NCBI GenBank assembly: GCA_963824595.1
Contig: CAWGPY010000002.1
Location: forward strand, 1-64,000
DNA from: Cybelea sp963824595
GTDB lineage: Bacteria > Vulcanimicrobiota > Vulcanimicrobiia > Vulcanimicrobiales > Vulcanimicrobiaceae
Direction: 5' to 3'
DNA: 64,000 nucleotides
The notes below the pieces were generated by a model. It was given only the letters and a program-made list of their open reading frames with translations. It was not told the DNA's origin and made no database searches. The stretch's first letter is position 1; each line of letters starts with the position of its first letter. Positions 17,624 through 26,542 of the stretch are shown here, piece after piece. The position numbers and the translations under genes were made by a program.

Positions 17624-18772
17624 ATGGCGTTATCCAACAAGGGAGCGGCACTGCTCCTAGCGGGGGGAACCCTCCTCGCGTTATCGGCGTGCGGAGGAGG
17701 CGGTGCAGTTCCCACGGGATCGTCCGCCGTCCCCGGAGGCGCGTCGCAGTTCTCGAGCAGAACGAGCGATGCGTCGCCCGCCGATAGCACGTCGATCCTC
17801 AAGAAATTGAAGAAGGACGTGATCATCGGAACCACGGTCGATCCGGGCAACGGCGACAAGGGTCCGCGCGGCGTTTCGATCGCCAGGACGACCTACGGCA
17901 TCAAGAAGGGCCAGCTCGCCGTCTGCAACTACTCCAACTCCGCCGGAGCGGCCGGCAAGGGAACGACGATCGAAATTCTCGATCCGAAGGCCGGCTCGCA
18001 GCCGACGACCTTCGTGCAGTCCAGCAAGATTTTGGGCTGCGCCGGCAACGCGTTCACGAACGCCAACGGCATCTTTGCGGCCGGCCTGATGAGCCACCAG
18101 CTCGTGTCGTTCGACAGCACCGGAAAACTCGTGAAGGCGTACGGCTCGCCCTTCAAGGGCCCGTTCTACAACGCCGACGCGTCCAACCCGGGGCTGTACT
18201 CCGCCGAGTACATGTTCACGAGCGACGCGACGTCGGGCACGATCATCAGCTTCAGTATCAACTACTACGGCAACCCTCACCCGCTCGAAATTGCCAAGGG
18301 CTTTGCCGTCAACAAGAAATCGGGCTGGGGGACGCTCGGGCCGTCGGGCGTGCAGTACTATCCGAAGAAGGACACGCTCTACATCGCGGACGGCGCCAAC
18401 AACACGATCGTGTCGTTCAATAATGCGAGCGAACTGCTCGTAAAAGACGAGATCATCGTGAATAAGGACGGCAAGACGTTCACGTGCAAGTATCCCAAGA
18501 CCACGTGCGGGAAGCTCGTGTACAGCGGCAGCCCGCTCGACGCGCCCGTCGCGATGGCGGTGCTGCCCAACGGCAACCTCGTGGCCGCCAACTCGGCGAA
18601 CAATACGCTGGTCGAGCTGACTCCGGCCGGCACCGTGCTCGCCACGAAGGTCGTGGACAAGTCCAAGACGCCCGGCGTTTTCGGGATCATCGCGAGCGGC
18701 AAGACCGACGCGAACACGGTGATCTTCTACACCGACGCGAACGACGACAACCTCCACGAGCTCACGCCGTAA
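17624..18772 (+). CDS. NHL/propeller-like lipoprotein
   Basis: 382 residues. The start at 17624 is favoured over 17603 by a GCGAGG ribosome site 8 nt upstream. The signal MALSNKGAALLLAGGTLLAL ends at lipobox SAC, followed by a Gly-rich linker. Repeats with an approximate 45-60 residue period (GVQYYPKKDTLYIADGANNT, APVAMAVLPNGNLVAANSAN, and related) suggest a beta-propeller of the NHL/SMP-30 type facing the periplasm or outside. The ligand is unknown. It is monocistronic, with a 12-bp terminator right after it. Confidence 0.78.
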   Translation: MALSNKGAALLLAGGTLLALSACGGGGAVPTGSSAVPGGASQFSSRTSDASPADSTSILKKLKKDVIIGTTVDPGNGDKGPRGVSIARTTYGIKKGQLAVCNYSNSAGAAGKGTTIEILDPKAGSQPTTFVQSSKILGCAGNAFTNANGIFAAGLMSHQLVSFDSTGKLVKAYGSPFKGPFYNADASNPGLYSAEYMFTSDATSGTIISFSINYYGNPHPLEIAKGFAVNKKSGWGTLGPSGVQYYPKKDTLYIADGANNTIVSFNNASELLVKDEIIVNKDGKTFTCKYPKTTCGKLVYSGSPLDAPVAMAVLPNGNLVAANSANNTLVELTPAGTVLATKVVDKSKTPGVFGIIASGKTDANTVIFYTDANDDNLHELTP

Positions 18773-18792
18773 GCGGCGCGAGCGGAAAAGCG

Positions 18793-18819
18793 AGGGACCT
18801 CCGCCATGCGGAGGTCCCT
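18793..18819 (+). terminator. Strong bidirectional terminator
   Basis: AGGGACCTCCGC (18793-18804) pairs perfectly with GCGGAGGTCCCT (18808-18819) around a 3-nt loop, followed by TTCGTTT. It sits between convergent genes ending at 18772 (+) and 18843 (-) and probably serves both. Confidence 0.85.
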
Positions 18820-18842
18820 TTCGTTTGTCGCGGTGGTGCGCG

Positions 18843-20312
18843 CTACTCGGTGTCGACCGGCTCGTTCGACGGCGGCTCTTTGAGGAAGCGTCCCATCGGG
18901 TACTTCGACCCGATCGGAACGAACTGGCGCGGCGACTGGGTGAAGTCGAAGGCGTCGTCGAGGCTGGCGGCGCGGCCGTCGGTGTAGCCCTTCGCCGTCG
19001 GGCCGATGCTCCCGGCCGGGATGTTGTTGGCCTCTTCGATGAAGCGCAGGATGCTGCCGAACTCCAGTTGCGTGTGCGTAACGTAGTTCTGCTTGGCATA
19101 CGGCGAGATGATCAGGCAGGGCACGCGAATGCCGAGGCCGCGGTAATCGAGCTGCGGCGGCGGGACGTTGTCGTAAAAGCCGCCCCAGTCGTCCCAGACC
19201 ACGACGATCGCGGTGTTCGGCCAGTACGAGCTCTCCCCGACCGCGTTGACCACCGACGCCACCCAGGACGGTCCCGTGTCGGCCGGCGGCGGAGCGCCGG
19301 GATGATCCGAATCTTGTTTGCTGGGCGTCACCCAGCTCACGTTTGCCAGCTGCCCGTAGCCGGGATCGGTGAGGATCTTCGTCTGCGGCGAGACGATCAC
19401 GTTGGGATTCCAGTCGGGACCGTCGCGTACGTATTTGAGCGCCTCGAACGGTTCCCAGAAGCCGCCGTCGAGGAACTTCGTCGCGTAGTATTTCCACGAC
19501 ACGCCGGCATTGTCGAGCACCTCAGCGATCGAATTAAACTGTCCGAAGCATGGAAACGGACCGGCGAACCGATGCAGCTTGCGGTACGGTTTCTTTGAGA
19601 TGTACGAGCTCTTGGTCCCGGGCGGTGAGTCGCAGTCGTCGGGCTTGTTGTTCGGAAAATCAACCTCGGCCTGACCGGGCAGCTTGATGTCGTCGGTGCC
19701 GGCCACGAGCGTCAGGTGCGCGGTGAAGCTGCCGCCGAACTCGGTCGGGAACATCTCGTCGGCCAGCACGTATTGCTGCGCCATCGTCCAGTAGGGCTGG
19801 ATCTGCGACTGCTCGACATAGTCGTAGGCGAGGTACTGGCCATTCTTTATTCCCCAGTGGGAGAAGCCGTCCATCGCGCCGTTGTTCCAATCGACCATCG
19901 ACGAGTTCCAGTCGTGGCGAAGATCGGGGTTGCTCTTGAACGTGTCCTGATGCAGCGTCACCTGGACGTCGCCGGGCGGGCAGGTTGGGCTCGAACTCGG
20001 GCGGCGCGCTAGCTGCAGCGGCGGCACTCGCTGCGCCGGCGCCGAGAAGCGCCGGTCGCGCCCGGGCGTCGGCGAAGCACAGCCGGTTAACGGAGCGTTC
20101 GCGCCGGGATAACCGGCGAAGAAGTTTTCGAGGCTGCGGTTCTCTTGGACGATGACGACGACGTGGGAGATGTACTTACTGACGGAGCCGCCGGCCGGCA
20201 TCTCCGGAGGCATGGCGCGCGTCCCGAACGCCGTTCGGCCGTCATTCGACGAGCAAGCCACCGAGAGGGCCAGAGCAAGGAACGCCAAGACGGGAAGCGG
20301 CTTGGAAGGCAT
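18843..20312 (-). CDS. Secreted phosphoesterase (phospholipase C / AcpA-like)
   Basis: 489 residues. It begins with a lipoprotein-type signal (LPVLAFLALALSVACSS). The phosphoesterase-family opening HVVVIVQENRSLENFFAGYP is near residue 50; later hallmarks are WTMAQQYVLADEMFPTEFGG, SFTAHLTLVAGT, VVVWDDWGGFYDNVPPPQ and the RVPCLIISPYAK block. These match the family that includes bacterial phospholipase C and acid phosphatase AcpA, which hydrolyse phosphodiesters or phosphomonoesters. The actual substrate cannot be told. It is lone on the minus strand, convergent with the lipoprotein and divergent from rpsF. Confidence 0.85.
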   Translation of the reverse strand: MPSKPLPVLAFLALALSVACSSNDGRTAFGTRAMPPEMPAGGSVSKYISHVVVIVQENRSLENFFAGYPGANAPLTGCASPTPGRDRRFSAPAQRVPPLQLARRPSSSPTCPPGDVQVTLHQDTFKSNPDLRHDWNSSMVDWNNGAMDGFSHWGIKNGQYLAYDYVEQSQIQPYWTMAQQYVLADEMFPTEFGGSFTAHLTLVAGTDDIKLPGQAEVDFPNNKPDDCDSPPGTKSSYISKKPYRKLHRFAGPFPCFGQFNSIAEVLDNAGVSWKYYATKFLDGGFWEPFEALKYVRDGPDWNPNVIVSPQTKILTDPGYGQLANVSWVTPSKQDSDHPGAPPPADTGPSWVASVVNAVGESSYWPNTAIVVVWDDWGGFYDNVPPPQLDYRGLGIRVPCLIISPYAKQNYVTHTQLEFGSILRFIEEANNIPAGSIGPTAKGYTDGRAASLDDAFDFTQSPRQFVPIGSKYPMGRFLKEPPSNEPVDTE

Positions 20313-20487
20313 AGTGAGGCGCCTGTTTCCAAAGCCGCGCGGCCGACTCCTATAGAGGGATCGAGCGACCGCCGAGGGCCGATGGGAGAATCGGCCGGCG
20401 GCGCGAAATAGCCGGGTCTGCCTGCTGCCCGCTCCGCATAGAGAGTGGGCCGCCCGCCGCGCGGGCGTCCATAGTACGGAGGATACG

Positions 20488-20838
20488 TTGACCGATTACG
20501 AAGTGACCTACATTCTGCGCCCGGCGCTCGAAGAGAGCGAAGTCGAAGAGCGCGCCAACGCCATCGGCGAGATTCTCAAACAGCAGGGCGGCGAAGTCGT
20601 CGCCATCGAGCGGCTCGGCAAGAAGCGGCTCGCCTACGAGATCGACGACGTCCGCGAAGGCAACTACGTGGTGATGCAGTTCAAAAGCGAGGCCGCGGCC
20701 TCGAAAGAGCTCGAGCGCCAGCTCAAGCTGCACGAGGACGTTCTGCGAGCCCTCATCGTGCGGCTCGACGCCAAGATGATGACGCACATGGCGGCCTTGG
20801 CCGCCGCTGCGCCGCCGCCGCCACCGCCCCCGGCGTGA
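20488..20838 (+). CDS. rpsF: 30S ribosomal protein S6
   Basis: 116 residues, standard for S6 with a C-terminal Ala/Pro tail. It binds 16S rRNA and pairs with S18 in the small-subunit platform. Its start TYEVTYILRPALEESEVEE and the GGEVVAIERLGKKRLAYEI block are typical. Start is TTG at 20488, 5 nt after GGAGG (20478-20482). A 7-bp hairpin (20451-20467, CGCCCGC/GCGGGCG) lies in its leader. ssb follows, but rpsR and rplI, its usual partners, are 16 kb downstream. Confidence 0.95.
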   Translation: MTDYEVTYILRPALEESEVEERANAIGEILKQQGGEVVAIERLGKKRLAYEIDDVREGNYVVMQFKSEAAASKELERQLKLHEDVLRALIVRLDAKMMTHMAALAAAAPPPPPPPA

Positions 20839-20927
20839 ACCGCGGTTTTTCGGCAACATCTGTGCCACACAGGTGACACTCGGCGGGGATAGCCTCGACG
20901 CAACGACATAGCGAAAGAGAGTAAGGC

Positions 20928-21368
20928 ATGGCAGGTTCATATAATCGCGTGATTCTCGTGGGCAATCTCACCCGCGACCCCGAGATCCGATACACGCAGT
21001 CCGGGAAGGGTGTGACGAAGTTCACCCTCGCGGTCAACAATCCGCGCAACAAGGAGGAGACGACCTTCGTCGACATCGTCGCCTGGGACCGTCTCGGCGA
21101 AACGTGCAACACGTACTTGAAGAAGGGCTCGAACTGCCTCGTCGAAGGCCGGCTCGTCATCCGCAGCTACGACGATAAGGACGGCAACAAGCGCAAAGCG
21201 ACCGAAGTCGTGATCGACAACATGCAGATGCTCGGCTCACCGCGCGATCGCACGAGCTCGGACGACAGCGGCGGCGGGGGCTTCAACGGCGGCGGGAGCG
21301 CTCCGCGCCAGACCGCCAGCGCCGCCGAACCGGCCGGCAACGAGTTGGAAGACGAGATCCCGTTCTGA
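20928..21368 (+). CDS. ssb: Single-stranded DNA-binding protein
   Basis: 146 residues. The OB-fold (1-105) opens YNRVILVGNLTRDPEIRYTQ and includes FVDIVAWDRLGETCNTYL. A Gly-rich linker leads to the acidic tip NELEDEIPF that binds partner proteins. It protects single-stranded DNA during replication and repair. The AAAGAGAG ribosome site precedes the ATG. It is in the classic position after rpsF; the next expected gene, rpsR, is displaced. Confidence 0.95.
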   Translation: MAGSYNRVILVGNLTRDPEIRYTQSGKGVTKFTLAVNNPRNKEETTFVDIVAWDRLGETCNTYLKKGSNCLVEGRLVIRSYDDKDGNKRKATEVVIDNMQMLGSPRDRTSSDDSGGGGFNGGGSAPRQTASAAEPAGNELEDEIPF

Positions 21369-21466
21369 GGACGGCCGAAACGCCGTAAGGATTCGCCACT
21401 CCCGGGAAGGGGATACCGGGTTTGCCGGGTATTAGGGGCTCCTAATTGCTGAATTAGGGGTGCCTT

Positions 21467-22591
21467 ATGTTGGGCCGGTTGGCCGCTTCCGTCGTCCTGG
21501 GGGTCGTCTTCGCGAGCGCGTGGTGCGCGCCGGCCGTGGCGCTTCCGGTCTTTGCCCACCGGTACGGCTTCACGTGCCAGCAGTGCCACACGACGGTGCC
21601 GCACCTCAACGCCTTCGGCACGTACTTCTTGCGCCACGGCTTCCGGCTACCCGGCGCCCCCGCGCGCGGCGTGTTTCCCATCTCGGTCAAGACCGAGTTG
21701 AACTATTCGAGCGGCGGCAGCGGCGACGCCGACGAGGCCGGCGGGAGCCCGCCGCTGCCGAAGTTCGTCGTGAACGAGATCGAGCTGCTCTCCGCCGGAT
21801 CGCTGGGCAACAACACGAGCTTCTATCTCGAGCAGTACGCCGTCGACGGCGGCGAGCCGGGGCTGCCGCGCGACATGTGGGTGAACTTCGACAAGTACTC
21901 GTCGTCGAACCCGACCTCGACGGCGCTGCACGCCAAGCTCGGCCAGTTCACGCTGCCGCTGCTCTACGACCCCGAGACGCAGCGGCCGACGATCAGCGGC
22001 TACGGCCTCTACACGCAGACGGTCGTCAGCAATCCGTTCAACTTGTTCAACGACGGGCTCGGCGCCGATTTCTCCCTGACCAACGATCGCTCGGGCATCG
22101 AGGCGCATCTGGCGACCGTCGAGTCGTACATCCCGCAGAGCGGAGTCCCAAAGACCGGCATCAACCTGATGGGTACGGTCAGCGGCACCTTCGCCAACTA
22201 TCTCACGCTGCAAGCGTATCGCTATCAGGGCCAAGCCGGTCTCACGCCGGTCGAGGATCGTTTCTGGCGGCAGGGCGTGCAGGCGCTCTACTCGCGCGGC
22301 AACTTCCAGCTGGGCGGAGCAATTCAGACCGGCTACGACAGCAGCGCCGACGGTTACGGTCTGGGCCTCCTCTCGTCCGGCGGATTCGTCCAGGCATCGT
22401 GGACGTTCAACAGCGCGACGGCGCTCTATGCGCGGTACGACGACATCTACGATCCGTTTAACCTGCGTCAGACCGACGGCGTGGTGGATCTCGTGCTCCG
22501 CCCGCGGCGCAACATGCGGCTCAATCTCGAAGGCAAGCGCGCGCAGGACGGCACGAACCAGTTCCTGGCGCAGCTTCTCTTCGCATATTAG
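21467..22591 (+). CDS. Outer-membrane barrel protein with one CxxCH haem site
   Basis: 374 residues. After a signal peptide ending near VALPVFA comes YGFTCQQCHTTVPHLNAFG, a single cytochrome-c haem site with a PxLNxFG motif. The remainder is rich in alternating aromatic beta-strands (AKLGQFTLPLLYD, YLTLQAYRYQGQAG, FVQASWTFNSATALYARYD) and ends with aromatic FAY, as outer-membrane barrels do. Proteins of this kind are known beside metal oxidoreductases. It lies 9 nt upstream of a multicopper oxidase lipoprotein gene, so the pair probably moves electrons at the cell surface; this is inference. Confidence 0.7.
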   Translation: MLGRLAASVVLGVVFASAWCAPAVALPVFAHRYGFTCQQCHTTVPHLNAFGTYFLRHGFRLPGAPARGVFPISVKTELNYSSGGSGDADEAGGSPPLPKFVVNEIELLSAGSLGNNTSFYLEQYAVDGGEPGLPRDMWVNFDKYSSSNPTSTALHAKLGQFTLPLLYDPETQRPTISGYGLYTQTVVSNPFNLFNDGLGADFSLTNDRSGIEAHLATVESYIPQSGVPKTGINLMGTVSGTFANYLTLQAYRYQGQAGLTPVEDRFWRQGVQALYSRGNFQLGGAIQTGYDSSADGYGLGLLSSGGFVQASWTFNSATALYARYDDIYDPFNLRQTDGVVDLVLRPRRNMRLNLEGKRAQDGTNQFLAQLLFAY

Positions 22592-22600
22592 GGGAACGCT

Positions 22601-24121
22601 ATGATTCGATCTTACGTACGGTTGGCGATTCTGCTCGCAGCGGCCGGCTGCGGAGGCGGCGGCAGTTCCGGCGGGGGCGGCGCGATCCCTCCGGGCAATC
22701 CGCCGCCGTCCGGCACGCCGCTGCCCACGCCGCCGGTCGTCGCGTCGCATCACGGCGTCGCGAAGCTCGAGCTGGTTGCCGTCGTCAATCCCGCGACCGG
22801 ATTGCCCGCGTTCGAGTATAACGGCCACGTCGGCGTCGCGCCGACGATCCGCATCAACCCGGGCGACAAGATCGTGATCGATTTGAAGAACCAGCTCGCG
22901 GGCAACGGAATGGCCAGCGACATGAACCTGCACTTCCACGGGTTGACGGTCTCGCCGAAGGTTCCGGCCGACGACGTTCTCGATATGATGGCGATGCCGG
23001 GCGGATCGCTGCATTACGTCGTGCCGGTTCCGCGATCGCAGCAGCCGGGACTCTATTGGTACCATCCGCACATTCACGGCGAGGTCGACTATCAGGTGGG
23101 CTTGGCGGGGATGTCCGGCGCGATCGTCGTGTCGGGGCTGACGAAGCTCTATCCCGGCCTGGCGAAGATGAAGGAGCGGATCGTCATCGTGCGCGACGTC
23201 GAAGACGCCGCAGGCTCGAAGGCGACGCACCGGTTCAAGCCGCTCGACGGCGATCAAAACAACGACCCGTGCGGCCCCGATCCGGGCATCCACATTACGC
23301 TCAACGGCGTCGTGCGGCCGAACATCGCCATCGCGCCGGGCGAGCGTCAGTTCTTCCGCGTCGTCAACGCGACGGGCCACCGACACCTGGCGCTGCAGGT
23401 CGACGGCTCCGCGATGCAGGTCGTTGCGAGCGACGGTTATCCGTTGAAATCCTACGCGAACGGCCCGCCGACGCTCGACACCACGCGCTACGTGCTGCCG
23501 CCCGCGGGACGGGTCGAGTTCGTCGTGACCGGACCGCGGGCGCCGAGCGCGTTTCGCACGCTCTGCTACAACTCCGGGCCGCGAGGCGATCCCGACGGTC
23601 CGCAGATTCTCGCCGACCTGCAGCCGCCCCGCCGCGGCGACGAGGATCAGTCCGGGCGCGCCGGCGCTGCCGCCGGCGACGTGCGCCCGGCGCGCTACGC
23701 GCCCATCGTGCCGCCCGACGCGCAGGTGACGCGCATCGTGCGCCTGACGGAAGACTCCAACGGCTTCTACATCAACGGCCAGGCCTTCGACCCGAACGCC
23801 CGCCCGATGTTCACCGTGCACGCCGGCACCGTGGAGAAGTGGACGATTCTCAATCTCACCGAAGAGGTGCACGATTTTCACATCCACCAGGTGCACTTCT
23901 TGGTGCAGAGCATCAACGGCGCGCCGGCGCCGCATCCGCACTGGGCCGACTCGTTCGTGGTGCCGACGCGCATCCCGGGGCCAAAGGGAACGTTCAAGCC
24001 CGGCGCGATCGAGGCGCTGATCGACTTTCGCCCGCTGGTGATCCGCGGGACGTTCGTCTTCCACTGCCACATCCTCGACCACGAGGACGGCGGAATGATG
24101 GCGAAGATCCAAGCGCTCTAA
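22601..24121 (+). CDS. Multicopper oxidase, lipoprotein
   Basis: 506 residues. The lipobox signal ends AAAGC, then a Gly-rich linker. All four copper-ligand segments are present: NLHFHGLTVSP, WYHPHIHGEVDYQ, HDFHIHQVHFLVQS and HCHILDHEDGGMM, the last with the type-1 Cys and axial Met. Laccase-like enzymes couple oxidation of metals or phenols to reduction of oxygen to water. An ESSRGDP-type Met-rich loop typical of CueO is not evident. It is translated directly after the haem-barrel gene, suggesting a joint function. Confidence 0.9.
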   Translation: MIRSYVRLAILLAAAGCGGGGSSGGGGAIPPGNPPPSGTPLPTPPVVASHHGVAKLELVAVVNPATGLPAFEYNGHVGVAPTIRINPGDKIVIDLKNQLAGNGMASDMNLHFHGLTVSPKVPADDVLDMMAMPGGSLHYVVPVPRSQQPGLYWYHPHIHGEVDYQVGLAGMSGAIVVSGLTKLYPGLAKMKERIVIVRDVEDAAGSKATHRFKPLDGDQNNDPCGPDPGIHITLNGVVRPNIAIAPGERQFFRVVNATGHRHLALQVDGSAMQVVASDGYPLKSYANGPPTLDTTRYVLPPAGRVEFVVTGPRAPSAFRTLCYNSGPRGDPDGPQILADLQPPRRGDEDQSGRAGAAAGDVRPARYAPIVPPDAQVTRIVRLTEDSNGFYINGQAFDPNARPMFTVHAGTVEKWTILNLTEEVHDFHIHQVHFLVQSINGAPAPHPHWADSFVVPTRIPGPKGTFKPGAIEALIDFRPLVIRGTFVFHCHILDHEDGGMMAKIQAL

Positions 24122-24166
24122 TGCCGCGCGGGCGCGCGTCGAAGGGAGGGCGGGCAGCCGACGACA

Positions 24167-25045
24167 ATGGTGCGAGGAATGGGCGCGAGCGCAGACGGCC
24201 GCTGGCGCTGGGTGCTTCCGACGATTCAGAACGCGCTGTTCGTCGTCGGTATCGCGGGCGCGGCTCTCCATGCCTTTCCGGTGCGGGTCGGACAGCGGCA
24301 CGAGAACTGGCCGGTCTTCGACTTGACCACCCTCGTGTGGCTGGCCCCGGCCGTGTTCGCCATCCTGCTGCCGAATATTTCGGAAGTCGCCTGGGGCAGT
24401 TTCTCGATCAAAGTGCGCGAGCTGCGCAACGCGTCCGACGAATACGAGAAATCGTTGGAGAACCTCGCCAACCTCGTGCAAAACTGGTCGACGTCGGCCT
24501 CGATGTACCTCGCAAAGATGCGGGCCCCCGGCGAGGAGTTGCTGGAGACCAAGGATTCAATCTACGCGGACTACGTGCGCGACCGAATGGGCGAAGCGTA
24601 CGAGATGCTCGCGACGAAGCCCGGCGAGACGCTGCGCTTAGGTCTGTGGCTCTACGATCCGGTTGCGGGCGAGATCGTGTTCGTCAGCGGATTTCGGCTC
24701 AGGCCCAAAGTCTCGGCCTACCGGCCCGGCGACGGAACGATCGGAAAGTCGTTCACCGAGAACCGCCACTTCAACGAGGCCGACATCCGCAACGTGCCGT
24801 CGTACAAGCCGAGCCGCGACGGCGACGACCCGCCCTATCGCGCGGTGCTTTGCGAGCCCGTTCGTTGGGACGACGAAGCGATCGGGATGATTACCGTCGA
24901 CCGGTCGACGACCGGCTTTTTCGATTACGTCTCGGAGCAAGTGACGCAGGGCCTCGCCGCTCAATGCGCGCTGGCCGTGAAGGCCTATGAGGCTTCGCTG
25001 GCGGCTAGTACGTCGCCCGGCGGACCGACTCGCGAGCGCGGTTGA
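24167..25045 (+). CDS. Membrane-anchored GAF-domain protein
   Basis: 292 residues. Two N-terminal membrane segments (about 18-35 and 50-72; LPTIQNALFVVGIAGAALHA, VWLAPAVFAILLPN) are followed by a short coiled region (EYEKSLENLANLVQN) and a GAF-like domain (about 125-275; LRLGLWLYDPVAGEIVFVSG, GTIGKSFTENRHFNEADI, IGMITVDR). GAF domains sense small ligands or redox state. No output domain is attached, so it may act through a partner. It follows the multicopper oxidase by about 45 nt. Its last 41 nt overlap a convergent small gene. Confidence 0.65.
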   Translation: MVRGMGASADGRWRWVLPTIQNALFVVGIAGAALHAFPVRVGQRHENWPVFDLTTLVWLAPAVFAILLPNISEVAWGSFSIKVRELRNASDEYEKSLENLANLVQNWSTSASMYLAKMRAPGEELLETKDSIYADYVRDRMGEAYEMLATKPGETLRLGLWLYDPVAGEIVFVSGFRLRPKVSAYRPGDGTIGKSFTENRHFNEADIRNVPSYKPSRDGDDPPYRAVLCEPVRWDDEAIGMITVDRSTTGFFDYVSEQVTQGLAAQCALAVKAYEASLAASTSPGGPTRERG

Positions 25046-25211
25046 TCATCACGCCGGTGCTCGACTCGGTGATCTGCGGCTCCTGGGCGTCCGAGAGCGC
25101 GGCGCGCCGGCGCAGCACGCTGATCGCTGCTGCGGTATCGCGTTGCGCGGGCGTCGGCGGGGGGACGAGCCGTTTGGAGGAGTCCATGCTCCCACGGTAT
25201 TCGCCGGTCAT
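25005..25211 (-). CDS. Small hypothetical protein, antisense-overlapping the GAF gene 3' end
   Basis: 68 residues from ATG 25211, with GGAGAGG 8 nt upstream; a GTG at 25220 is an alternative. It reads TGEYRGSMDSSKRLVPPP, then DTAAAISVLRRRAALSDAQE and ends INRARESVRRATY. It is charged and lacks signal or membrane segments. The ribosome site and filled intergenic space favour a real gene, but no family is recognised. Confidence 0.45.
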   Translation of the reverse strand: MTGEYRGSMDSSKRLVPPPTPAQRDTAAAISVLRRRAALSDAQEPQITESSTGVMINRARESVRRATY

Positions 25212-25274
25212 CGTTGCCACCTCTCTCCCACGCGGTTCGCGACCCCCTAGGGTCGCGCGAGGGTTGCGGCCGGC

Positions 25275-25928
25275 GTGACGCCCGACCCGCAGCGGCGTCC
25301 GATCGCGGCGCGCGAGCGTCCGTGGGCGCGCGCCGTCACGCGCGCCCTGATCGCCGCGCGCCTATCTCCCGACGCGATCTCGCTCGCGAGCCTGACGTTC
25401 TCCGTCGCGGCCGGGTTCGCGCTGTGGTCGACGGGGCAGAGCCACGGCGCCGCGCGCGTCGGCGGCTTCCTCGCCGCAGCCGCGCTCATCCAGCTCCGGC
25501 TGGCCTGCAACATGTTCGACGGTATGGTTGCGTTCGGGAGCGGCCGCCGCTCGCCGCACGGCGAGCTGTTCAACGACATGCCCGACCGGTTCGCGGATCT
25601 CGCGATCCTCGTGGGCGCGGGCTACTCGCTGACGACGATTCCGTACGGCCGCGAGCTGGGGTGGCTGGCCGGTGCGCTCGCCGTGGTTACGGCGTACGTG
25701 CGCGTTCTCGGCGGCTCGATGGGCCTGCGGCAGAACTTCATCGGCCCGATGGCCAAGCCGCACCGCATGGCGGTGATGACGGTCGCGTGCCTGCTCGCGA
25801 CGCTCGAGCCGCTGGCCCGCTGGCACGGGCAGACGATCGCCGCCGCGCTCGTCGTCGTGATCGCCGGCTCGCTGTGGACCATCGTCCGGCGCACGCGTTC
25901 GATCGTCGCGGATGCGGCGTCGCGGTGA
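25275..25928 (+). CDS. CDP-alcohol phosphatidyltransferase-family membrane protein
   Basis: 217 residues with about five membrane segments. The family signature D-x2-DG-x2-AR-x8-G-x3-D-x3-D is seen in variant form: CNMFDGMVAFGSGRRSPHGE followed by LFNDMPDRFADL. The first and third acidic positions are Asn and the Arg is Phe. Such variants form a distinct subfamily. True members transfer a phospho-head group from a CDP-alcohol. It is the first of three overlapping genes with an acyltransferase and a CdsA homologue, so it probably makes an unusual phospholipid; the product cannot be deduced. Confidence 0.75.
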   Translation: MTPDPQRRPIAARERPWARAVTRALIAARLSPDAISLASLTFSVAAGFALWSTGQSHGAARVGGFLAAAALIQLRLACNMFDGMVAFGSGRRSPHGELFNDMPDRFADLAILVGAGYSLTTIPYGRELGWLAGALAVVTAYVRVLGGSMGLRQNFIGPMAKPHRMAVMTVACLLATLEPLARWHGQTIAAALVVVIAGSLWTIVRRTRSIVADAASR

Positions 25929-26542
25929 GCTTGCTCGCGAGCTCGGTCGCGTCGGCCGCGCGTTTCGTCTGCGGCGCGCAGGTTGCGTGGCGCGAGCGTC
26001 CGCAAAACGAGCAGAGCGTGTTCTTCGCGAACCACACCAGCCATCTCGACTTCGCCGTGCTCTGGTCGTCCCTGCCGCGCGAGCTGCGCGCGGTGACGCG
26101 GCCGATCGCCGCGCAAGACTACTGGGATCGGGGCGTGCGGCGACGGCTCGCGGTCGACGTGTTCAACGCCATCCTCGTGCCGCGCCGGGGCGCGGACGGC
26201 GATCGCGCCGCGCACGCGCGCGATACCATCGCTCGGATCGCCGAAAGCATGGGCGATCGCTACTCGCTGATCGTCTTTCCCGAAGGAACGCGCGGCTCCG
26301 GCGACACGGTCGCGCCGTTCAAGAGCGGCCTCTACCATCTGTGCGAGCGCAAGCCGGGCCTGCAGCTGGTGCCCGCTTACATCGAGAATCTCAACCGCAT
26401 CCTTCCCAAGGGCGAGTTTCTTCCGGTGCCGTTCATAAGCCGCGTGACCTTCGGCGCGCCGACGTTCCTGGAGCCCGGGGAGACGAAGGCCGCCTTTCTC
26501 CACCGCATGCGCGATGCGGTGCTCGCTCTCAAGCCCGAATGA
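25925..26542 (+). CDS. Lysophospholipid/1-acylglycerol-phosphate acyltransferase (PlsC-like)
   Basis: 205 residues from a GTG that overlaps the upstream stop (GTGA). The NHTSHLDFAVLW motif (HX4D catalytic pair) and the downstream FPEGTRGSGD motif are classic acyltransferase blocks I and III. It transfers an acyl chain to a lysophospholipid or related acceptor at the inner membrane. Its stop overlaps the next ATG by 4 nt. The three genes form a tightly coupled lipid-synthesis cassette. Confidence 0.85.
   Translation: MSLLASSVASAARFVCGAQVAWRERPQNEQSVFFANHTSHLDFAVLWSSLPRELRAVTRPIAAQDYWDRGVRRRLAVDVFNAILVPRRGADGDRAAHARDTIARIAESMGDRYSLIVFPEGTRGSGDTVAPFKSGLYHLCERKPGLQLVPAYIENLNRILPKGEFLPVPFISRVTFGAPTFLEPGETKAAFLHRMRDAVLALKPE

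Noticed and set aside
20401..20487. S6:S18-binding leader RNA before rpsF
   Set aside because: A 7-bp hairpin is present, but I could not identify the conserved CCG bulge context; not supported enough to annotate.
21647..24481. Very long minus-strand open frame (944 codons) opposite the haem-barrel and multicopper oxidase genes
   Set aside because: Arg/His/Val-rich translation with no motifs; it mirrors two well-recognised plus-strand genes and is a GC-rich antisense artefact.
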